The notes under the pieces: model-generated
What the model saw: only the letters and a program-made list of their open reading frames with translations
The model's database searches: none
What the model was told of the DNA's origin: nothing
Program-made: the position numbers and the translations under genes
Assembly: GCA_030562195.1 (NCBI GenBank)
Contig: JAUJPP010000012.1
Span: 5,766,001-5,830,000, forward strand
Reading direction: 5' to 3'
DNA from: Nipponacmea schrenckii
Taxonomy: Eukaryota > Mollusca > Gastropoda > Lottiidae
Length of the DNA stretch: 64,000 nt
Part shown: piece by piece, positions 29,530 to 38,593 of the stretch
Numbering within the stretch: the stretch's first letter is position 1
Layout: every line of letters begins with the position of its first letter

Positions 29530-30758
29530 TTCGCCCACTACAATATTTCAATATTTCATTTACATATGTATATTAAAAAGAAATTCAAGTTAAGCCATGC
29601 ATAACATGCCATGACTATGCATAGAACTATAAAAGAGTTCTTACAGTTCTATGGTTAAACACAATGATTCCTTACAAAAGAAAGTCAAAGATTTGAACAT
29701 CTCCTCTACCAGATCTATTATTTGAACTATAATGAAACTTGTTGCACGACCGACCGTTCAGGAAGTAAGGCCTACTTTAGCCTATCGCAGATTATTCAGG
29801 AAATAGTGACTTTCATTTATTTCTAGTCTCTGACATCCAGAATTTTGTCTAATGCTGTGCTGAGACAAAGTAGGAAAGGATGATAGATATGGAAGACAAT
29901 CCCTGCCATAATTAATCATTCTTAATGCTTAATTCGGTGATAAACATTAGTACATCAAATCAACATTTGTACGCTTAATTTGACATTCGTTCACTAAATT
30001 CATAATTTGTTGTTAAAAATTTATCATTCGAATAAAGAATATTACTGAACAAATTAACGATTTAGCCGAACTAATATTGCCCACTTCATAACGCCGAATG
30101 AAGTTTACCGAACAAATGTTGAAAAACATTTCTCGCATTTCATGAGAACATTATCATTATGACGACAAGTGGCGCTGCTCAATTTGAGTTAGGGCTTCGT
30201 TCCTATTTATTTGGTCAATTTTTATGGCCGGCCAGAGGCTGTGTACAAAGTAAAGAATCTTATGAATTCCAATTTGATAAAAAGCGAAGATTTTAATCAA
30301 ACTCTTGGTACTCTTTATTCATTGGAATGTGAGATTTTGAGATAAATATGGTGCCTATACCATGAAATGTTTTCAAAATGGCAAATTTTTGTACAGTCCA
30401 CAGTGATGGTGGTGGGACAGATAATTTGATGGAATTTGCAAAATCCAAACCACATGGTTTCTTCAGACGTGTGAATATATCTAAAATTGAGAGTAAACCA
30501 CTACATTGTTTCAACATCTGCTTGATTGTCACTGCACACAAAACCACTATTTTCCACATGTACATCGCTCGTCTTATCACAGAATCTGAAAGATTTCATC
30601 AAATTTAAGACCAAAAAATTGTCAAAACTAAGCATGCAAAAAACCCAAAAGCTGTTCCCAAAATAACGCTGACTCCATTCTTTATTAATCATTGGTATAA
30701 AATATTTTTTTGTGGACTGAGTCCTATAGGGATGTGCAATTATACATCCTTTTTGATA
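29530..30758. other. No recognisable gene
   Basis: Upstream flank of PHYHD1. The open frames at 30293-30692 have no recognisable domain. The PHYHD1 promoter may lie at 29020-29120 and beyond the MITE, but no core element is convincing. Confidence 0.35.
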
Positions 30759-30766
30759 GGCCTATA

Positions 30767-32715
30767 CGGGTGGGTTTCAAAAGCCTACCGCCAACCGCTG
30801 CCAACCGGCCTACCGGAAGGAAAAAAATGCGCCAAAATAGATATTGTTAAATTTAAGGATCGTAGATTTTCATACAATAAAACGAAACTATTCAATTTGA
30901 CGAAACTTTTGTCGACTTCAAAATTATGGAATCAAAATTATTTTAAAAATGAAACGAAAAAAATAAATATTTTCTTTTCGTGTTCAGCGATGCTTTTCTT
31001 CACATTAACTGATACAATCCATGCCAAAAAAGCAATAATCTAATTTGTATTCAAATGGGACACACAATTAACCGTAAAAGTAACTTTAAATCTGTTTTAA
31101 ATGATCACGACAGGAAGGTCGTTTGTTTCAGAGTTACTTCCCTTAATTTATTTATTTAACGTCGTCGGCATCATGGATGATCAACAAGACCAAGGGATCT
31201 TTCTTCCACCTTTTAGAATTTGACGTAGACTATAATAATTCTGCAAATGCTCCTCCTGTTAATCCAACCAAATCAGCAGTATATTTAGTTGATAAAACGC
31301 TTCACCAAGACTGGAAGCACACTTCCAGCACTTGGAAAAATCAGGTTTCCAGACACAGAACATTTAGGCCTAAAGAAAAAGATGGAACTGATGCCGATGG
31401 GATAAGATCGCATCATGATGATGATACGTAAACTCAAAATAAATTTTCAATCTTTCTAACATCAGAATACTTAAGATTACCATGTTTGTAATAAGTTTGC
31501 CTCATGACATGACAATCACCAATATCTTCACAATGTTTGGTCAAATCTTTAGCCGCAACTTTTTCAATCAACCAGTCATCATCACGATGCGATCTTATCC
31601 CATCGGCATCAGTTCCATCTTTTTCTTTAGGCCTAAATGTTCTGTATCTGGAAACCTGATTTTTCCAAGTGCTGGAAGTGTGCCTCCAGTCTTTGCGAAG
31701 CGTTTTATCAACTAAAAATACTGCTGATTTGGTTGCATTAACAGGAGGAGCATTCGCAGAATCATTATAGTCTACGTCAAGGATTAACTTTGAAAAAATT
31801 CTAAAATGTGGAAGATCCCTTGGCCTTGTTGATCATCCATGATGCCGACGACGTTAAAGGGATAATAGGCGTTAGAATACACTCGTCCTACGGCTTATAT
31901 TTGTATTTCATATTGACTATTAGTTAAATAAGTATGCATCCCACACTTTACCAAATTTTAAAAAGCCACAATAGAAATATATTCGGAATTTTAAAAAAAA
32001 GTGAGCCAGCGAAGATTCCATTCAGTTTGAGAATAAAAGCGTCTGGTAAATCAACGCTAAAACATCATTGTGGAACTCAACAGTAGGGGTCAAGGACGCG
32101 TGAAAAAGCACATGTTAGAGTTACTTCCCTTTATATTTACACTTTTGAAAATCGCTTGATGGATGGCTCAAGCTTTTTATGATTAACTACTTTATTTTGG
32201 GGATTTATCGGATTTTAGAGGGATTTTGATGTATAGGTAAGTCCACTGATGGATATATACTGTTATTGTCCAAATTTGAGTGAACTTAAAATTTTATGTT
32301 CGTTCTAACGCCTATTATCCCTCTAAATAAATAAATTAAGGGAAGTAACTCTGAAACAAACGAGCTTCCTGTCGTGATCATTTAAAAAAGATTTAAGGGT
32401 ACTTTTACGGTTAATTGTGTGTCCCATTTGAATACAAATTAGATTATTGCTTTTTTGGCATGGATTGTATCAGTTAATGTGAAGAAAAACATCGCTGAAC
32501 ACGAAAAGAAAATATTTATTTTTTTCGTTTCAATTTTAAAATAATTTTGATTCCATAATTTTGACGTCAACAAAAGTTTCGTCAAATTGAATACTTTCGT
32601 TTTATTGTATGAAAATCTACGATCCTTAAATTTAACAATATCTATTTTGGCGCATTTTTTTCCTTCCGGTAGGCCGGTTGGCAGCGGTTGGCGGTAGGCT
32701 TTTGAAACCCACCCG
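30767..32715. mobile_element. Long-terminal-inverted-repeat element, right arm interrupted by a MITE
   Basis: The left arm (30767 to about 31425) is matched in reverse by the right arm (about 31574-31853 plus 32327-32715). Both ends begin CGGGTGGGTTTCAAAAGCC and are flanked by GCCTATA (7 bp) or GGCCTATA (8 bp) at 30759-30766 and 32715-32722. The spacer is only about 140 bp. Each arm can encode a short open frame (left 31177-31431, with NPTKSAVYLVDKTLHQDW), but no transposase is recognised. Without the inserted MITE the element is about 1.48 kb. The superfamily is unknown. Confidence 0.85.
31858..32322 (-). mobile_element. 465-bp TTAA-type MITE, copy 2, nested in the long-inverted-repeat element
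   Basis: Same family and length as 10089-10553 but inverted. It is bounded by TTAA (31854-31857) and CTAA (32323-32326). The uninterrupted opposite arm, near 31150-31165, shows a single TTAA at the corresponding position, so the pre-insertion site is preserved in the same window. Confidence 0.93.
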
Positions 32716-33056
32716 GCCTATACATATAGTCAAATATAGTGGAACGGGCGTGGGTTAAATATTCAACGGGTTATTTTAGAAATTGTAGAGAAAGAAGCTT
32801 TAACAAACGCAAATATGTTGAATGAATTGTTAAATTAGGCCCGTAGCCTATGCACCAAATGAAATTAAGCCTAATTTAATTCTATTATGGCCGAATAACA
32901 TTAACTCTTAAATTAATTTTATATTTTGTATTGACCACATAGGATTACCTTACATGTATTTAAAAATCAGCTAATTTATTGCTCAACTTAAAGTTTGTCG
33001 GGACCAGTTTTAACTTTTAATTCTATTCGTAAATCAGTGGGCTACAAATTTCATTT

Positions 33057-33356
33057 GTGGCTCTTCGATGTTTAAAAATGGAGGATTTAGATGAACTTGG
33101 TGAAATTAACGTTGTTATTCCTCCTATTAATAAACATGTTAGAGATCGCCAGGACCCTTTTACATGGTTTTCGGAAGAGGAATTTAAATCAAGGTTTAGA
33201 CTGAATAAGCAATCGTTGTTGAATATAACTAATAGTTTGCAAAATATACTGGAAACACCAGCTGAAAAGAATGCTGCATTGCCCCCTTTACTGCAAATAT
33301 GTGGACGTTCAAGACTTGTTCGGGTGGTTCATTTCAGTGCATAGCTGGAAGACGCT
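33057..33356 (+). pseudogene. HARBI1-like nuclease (PIF/Harbinger transposase), N-terminal fragment
   Basis: The frame contains DPFTWFSEEEFKSRFRLNK and ALPPLLQIC. After a frame shift near 33300 it continues with GGSFQCIAG. This resembles the N-terminal region of HARBI1-type proteins (a RFRL helix, then LLQ...FYATGSFQ). No catalytic acidic residues follow, because the sequence is replaced by the GTCGCC repeat element from about 33457. Confidence 0.7.
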
Positions 33357-33456
33357 AGTTTCGGACTTACACATAACAACAATGTTAGAAAAAGAAATCT
33401 GTCTTAGTGACCAATCTTTAGACTCTGTTGTCATATATTATTGAAGACAATAGCGG

Positions 33457-34039
33457 CCATCCTCTTTTTTTCAATGTCTCAAAGTCGCCAACTCGACAAG
33501 TCGCCGGATTTCAAAGTCGCCAACTCGACAAGTCGCCGGAAATGCAAAGTCGCCAACTCGACAAAAAAAGCGCGACAAGTCGCGGATGGCGGGTCGCCAA
33601 CTCGACAGATTGTTTTGCGACTTTTCAAGTCATCGAGTTGTAGCCCCGCCATCCGCGACTTGTCGAGTTGGCGACCTTGAAATCCGGCGACTTGTCGACT
33701 TGGCGACTTTGAATTCCGGCGACTTGGCGAGTTGGATTTCAAAGTCGCCAACTCGCCATGTCGCCAACTCGACAAGTAGCCAACTCGACAAGTCGCGGAT
33801 GGCAGGTCGCCAACTCGACATCTCGAAAGTCGCCAACTCGACAAGTTGTCAAAAAAATCTGTCGAGTTGTCGCCCCGCCATCCACGACTTGTCGCGCTGT
33901 TTTGTCGTGTTGTCGAGTTGTCGAGTTGGCGACTTTGAATTTCCGGTGACTTGTAGAGTTGGCGACTTGGCGACTTTGAAATCCGGCGACTTTGAAATTA
34001 GAGGGCGCCAAGTCGCGGTTAACAAATGGCGGCTATCGG
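33457..34039. repeat. Palindrome-rich GTCGCC element, copy 1
   Basis: The left end is ATAGCGGCCATCCTC and the right end is ACAAATGGCGGCTATCGG. The interior is built of AAAGTCGCCAACTCGACAAG-type blocks in runs of alternating orientation: forward at about 33480-33600, reverse at 33655-33740, forward at 33740-33850 and reverse at 33855-34000. Open frames occur on both strands because of the repeats and are not genes. Confidence 0.85.
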
Positions 34040-34121
34040 CTATCGGCTAGCATAAAAATGAACTCGTATGAATAGTGTAAATACATCAAATATTTTTCAT
34101 CTATTGATTAACCTATGGAAG

Positions 34122-34470
34122 CCGATAGCGGCCATCCTCTTTTTTCAATGTCTCAAAGTCGCCAAGTCGACGGATTTCAAAGTCGCCAACTCGCCAACTC
34201 GACAAGTCGCCAACTTGACAAGTCGCCGGAAATTTGAAATGGCGACTTGTCGAGTTGGCGACTCGTCGAGTTGGCGACTTGGCGACCTTGAAATCCGGCG
34301 ACATGGCGACTTTGAAATCCGGCGACTTGTCGAGTTCGTGACTTGGCGACTTGGCGAGATGGATTTCAAAGTCGCCAAGACGGCAAGTCGCCGGATTTCA
34401 AAGTCTCCAACTCGACAAGTCGCCAAGTCGCCAACTCGCCAAGTCGCGGTTAACAAATGGCCGCTATCGG
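34122..34470. repeat. Palindrome-rich GTCGCC element, copy 2
   Basis: It has perfect 14-bp inverted ends, CCGATAGCGGCCAT (34122-34135) and ATGGCCGCTATCGG (34457-34470). The interior repeats the GTCGCCAACTCGACAAGTCG block forward, then reverse, then forward. No clear target duplication is visible. Confidence 0.85.
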
Positions 34471-34966
34471 TTTCCTACTGAAAAACAATGGTAATTCTGT
34501 TCTGTTCTGTAAATTGTGCTAGAACATATTATCACACAACCCCCTTTAATTAGCTTAGTTTCATTTAACTAATATATCAAGCATAATTTGTCCTTCGTGG
34601 TAATTTTAGGGAAGTAATAAATGGTAGAACCTTTAAATTCAGACCCCAATTAATGACAAAGAAGATAAATATACTAATCAAGGCCATGTCATCATTCGTT
34701 ATTCAAAGGTCAAAGTTTAATTGATGAATAAAATGTCATGAAAGACCAATATTATAATCATACTTTAATAGATTGCAATAATACACTTGATTCTACATTT
34801 AACCTTCACTTTAGTATTGAGGCATTTAAATCGCCCTCAGTCATTTAGACCCTCATTACTTCAACTACATGTTTTGAAGGCCCAATCCCTATGAACCAAA
34901 CTGGCTAAGTCATATCAGTTTCTTAAAAGTCTTAACAGACTAAGTGAACCCTTACAGTAGATAAAG

Positions 34967-37555
34967 ATGGAAATGTCGTGGTATTTATTCATCTCTTTCT
35001 TGTTAGTAGTTAACGGATTTCGGTTTCCAACACCAAGTAAGTAAATACATTGAATATCACTTCCTCAAGATAGTCAAATTTAATGTAGTCAATTGTTACC
35101 AAAGATATGAAAAAGATGTAAAAAACGGATCTTTGTTGATGCTCATAAAATAAATTATCTTGCTTTTGAATGAATTATCATTACATTTTAATACAGCATT
35201 CCAAAGCATGTATATTAAAATCATTTCATGTTTTACTTAACTTAACGAATCTTTGAGTCTAGGTTCTGACAAAAATCTCCCTTAGCATTAAGGAGCTTGA
35301 TTTTCCTTTCAAAATTGACCTTTAACAGGCATAAAGTGGACTAGGAGCATTACCCAATATGACCGATCCCTTAGAACGCCAGTTACTATAATGTTAACAT
35401 TATTATTTTTTAAATAAGGTAGGGATCCATTGGACCAAAGGTCATCGATATCTTATCTTTCAGATGAAGGGCCACTACTAGCTGTTTTAGACTTCTCTAA
35501 GCGTTTACAGGTTTTGAACACCACATCCGCCAAACGTATAGCAAAAATTGGATTACTTGGAGGAAATAATGGTGTGTCTGCTAATATTGAATTTAACTAT
35601 GAAGATGGTCTCATTTATTGGACAGATGTTTCTAGTAAAAAGGTTTATAGGTAGGAAACTTGCTATACCAGTGGCAGCAGCCCCACTTCATTTCTAAAAT
35701 GAAAATTATATATTTTTGCCCCGAAATAAATGTCTACCGCAACACTGTAGTACTGCACACCTCTGTTACACCATTAACATGGCATCAACATCACTAATTA
35801 TACACGATTGTAATCCTACTTAATTGTGATTATTATGTTGTAGTCTAGATGCTGAAACTGGTGAACAGAAAGTTATATTGGAAGGTGATTTGCGATCACC
35901 AGAAGGTTTAACTTATGATTGGATTCATAAAAATTGTTACGTTTGTGACCCGTTTGGAAATAAAATATTGGTATTTAATACTGTTACTGGACTGAGAAAG
36001 ACATTAATTGAGGTTGAAAATCCCAAAGATGTGGCTGCCGATCCAAGAAACGGGTACGTTTAATGATACATCTTCTTAAAAACTGCCATGATATTGTATT
36101 TACATTTTTATATGCTGGATTGGCTTATTTCAATTACAGATGGCTGTATATTGCACACGGATGGGAGAGTACAGCACGCATATCTAGATCGGGACTAAAT
36201 GGCGAAAATATGCAAGAATTAACTGCAAGACTTGAAATACCTTACAGCATTAGTCTTGGTAAATCATTTTATAGTTTAATCAGCTCAGTTCATCTATTAA
36301 GAAATCTAAGGATTAGCATTAAATTAAATTTAGTTTATAGCAGGGCGTAATGTTCCTTGAATAATTAACAAAATATGAAGATAACATTTTTATGTATTTT
36401 GTTACTTTTGACCGATGACAAATTGTAGGATGTTTCCGTGATCGAACGAATAATGCAGCCCATACAGATGAAAGGGAAGCGGTGAAAAAGGCCTAAGTCT
36501 TGTAATTTGAACAGGATTATTTTGAAAAATAGTAACAGAAACATTTGTAATCTTTCGTAAAATTTCTTTTCAGATTTTGTCGGAAACAAATTATACTATA
36601 CTGATTGGAATAAAATATTAAAAATGAAATTAAATGGGGAAAATATAAGAACATTTTACAGTACATCAGGTTATGATTATACTCCCAACACTATGACTGT
36701 GTCTCGTGTAAGTAACCTCATCAGATCAAACCATGATTTCACGGAATGCTTGGCTGGATCCAGCTTAATGTTAATATTTTTAGCGATTTGAGTATATAAT
36801 GCAATAAAGGTGCAATATTTTCTGTATTTGGTATTTTATCACGTAGAAAGCATATTATGCAAAAGACTAAAAATAAAACATTTGTATCTTACATGACTGA
36901 AGATAGACCAAAATATGGTTCCCTGTGCTCTAGAAGGATTAATAATCAAAGTATGCCAAACTTTAGTGATCCGTATTTCTAACAAGGGACGTGTTATATT
37001 TACCCTCAACTTCTAAATGTCGTTCAAATCGTATAATCCATATATCATTGAACATTAAAGGAATATGTATTTTGGACGACGTCTATAGAGGAACAAGTCA
37101 GAAGAAAAAGGAAACGTGGTTCAAGTAGAATAACAAAGTTTAATGCTTTAGAAAATTATAACCGATATAACAGCCAAACTGATAGTTACATGGGAATCGT
37201 GGCCATCCATTCTCAAAACCAACCTGCAAGTAAGTTACTTATTTATACAAGTTTGCAACATGTAAGCTCGTTCATTCCAAATCTGTAACATTCATATCAC
37301 TTAGAAAATAAAGAATCGAAACAACAAAAATAATGTTAGGTGAAAGAACAAGAAAAAATATCAAAATCTAGTAAATAATGTTAAATTATTCATATTTCAA
37401 TATTTCCAGGTGCAAGTTTATGTGGTGAAAATAATGGTGGATGCTCTCATTTCTGTTTACCTTCACCAGTGGACCTTCAGCTTTCACCATCGTTTACTTG
37501 TCACTGTCCTGATGATATGGAACTGACTGAGGGTAATAAAACTTGTAACCAATAG
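34967..37555 (+). CDS. Secreted YWTD-propeller plus EGF protein, paralogue A
   Basis: There are seven exons: 34967-35036, 35419-35650, 35844-36053, 36140-36258, 36574-36707, 37061-37229 and 37410-37555. The total of 1080 nt gives 359 residues. Residues 1-18 or so form a signal peptide ([13 protein letters not shown]). An LDL-receptor class B propeller follows, with blade motifs [22 protein letters not shown] (exon 4), NKLYYTD and EYVFWT, and a closing strand LLAVLDF at the N terminus. The last exon is a six-cysteine EGF module ([17 protein letters not shown]). There is no membrane segment and no LDL-A repeat. The exon 6 acceptor is a plain AACATTAAAG. Exon 6 carries a basic cluster RRKRKR absent from the other copies. 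It is clearly diverged from B-D except in the EGF exon, which is almost identical, suggesting conversion. Confidence 0.9.
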
Positions 37556-38496
37556 ATCTATAATCACCAATCAACTATCCTTGATATAACTTTTCATTCA
37601 TAATGTATGTCGTAAATGATAATAAATTGTTGTATTAAATCCGATTATTTTTTTGTATTTGACAAAAAAGTAGCCTGCCTTCAAGGTATTTTCTGATATT
37701 CTTCTGTGGAAGACAAAGACGCCATAATATATTACAATCAGCTTTGTCAAGATATCAGTATTTATGTGCAAACTCAAAGTCAAGAGCAATGTTTCGGTCA
37801 AAAATCATCCGATTATCGAAAAAATAGAAAGGGATAATCTTCAGAATGACATTGACCAAAAAATAAAAAATCTGTAAATAATTGTAGCCTTTTGAGTAAG
37901 CACGAGTTCCACAATATAGCTAATGACAACGTCAAGTTTGGATTTTGATAAAACTTGGTACGAACATTGAAATTGATAAGAGGGCGATCAAGTTTGAATT
38001 TGGAGATTTTTCATACTGTAAACGGTTCTTGAGTTAAGTGACAAAATTATCGTAGCATCACACAAATGAATAGGGATCGTGTACACAATGGAATTGACCC
38101 ACAAATAAATATCAATGAATAGAATCTGTAAACAATTGTAAATTGTGGAGTGAGTACCAGCCTAATGTGATGAACGGACCCACGGACCGACAGGGCGATT
38201 ACAATATACGCCCAAAGTATTTATGGTAGCGGCTCAAACAATGGGTTGGAGTAATTTCCATAAAAAGTGACATTTTGTGTTCCTTAGGTGTAGTCTGTTC
38301 AGAGAAACGAGTTTGAATCCTTAGCCCAGAAAAACCGTTACGGGTGGGGATATTTTCTAATCCAAATAAACGTAAATAGAATGGAAAACAAATTTAACCT
38401 ATTGGGTACTGTGAAATGTTGTAGATTTACAACAATATGACAGTAGCTTCATTCGAGACTGTGCCACCAGAAATATTACAATCATTTCTGCTGTTG
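37556..38496. other. Intergenic spacer A-B, part of the duplicated unit
   Basis: The first 300 bp after the stop (GATTATTTTTTTGTATTTGAC, AGCCTGCCTTCAAG, TTCTTCTGTGGAAGACAAAG as separate blocks) recur after genes B and C. The part from about 38270 (TTAGCCCAGAAA and TGGGGATATTTTCTAATCC) recurs upstream of C and D. Dispersed-repeat pieces with CGGACCGACAGGGCGATTAC lie at 38175-38210. Confidence 0.7.
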
Positions 38497-38508
38497 AAAC
38501 TAATAGTG

Positions 38509-38522
38509 TAATTATATAATTA
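38509..38522. promoter_or_regulatory. Conserved palindrome/TATA-like site upstream of gene B
   Basis: TAATTATATAATTA is a perfect 14-bp palindrome ending 72 bp before the start codon. It contains TATATAAT, so it may be the TATA box of a short-leader promoter, or a paired homeodomain-type TAAT/ATTA site. The surrounding 100 bp are nearly identical upstream of C and D. Confidence 0.5.
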
Positions 38523-38593
38523 GAAATACACTGTAGTTAAAATCGACCTTTCATTTAACATATAAGAGTAGATTCTACAGCCAATTGGTGAAC

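Noticed and set aside
33428..34481. Many overlapping open frames of up to 154 codons on both strands
   Set aside because: The GTCGCC block lacks stop codons in most frames; frames on both strands overlap fully and show only repeat-derived sequence.
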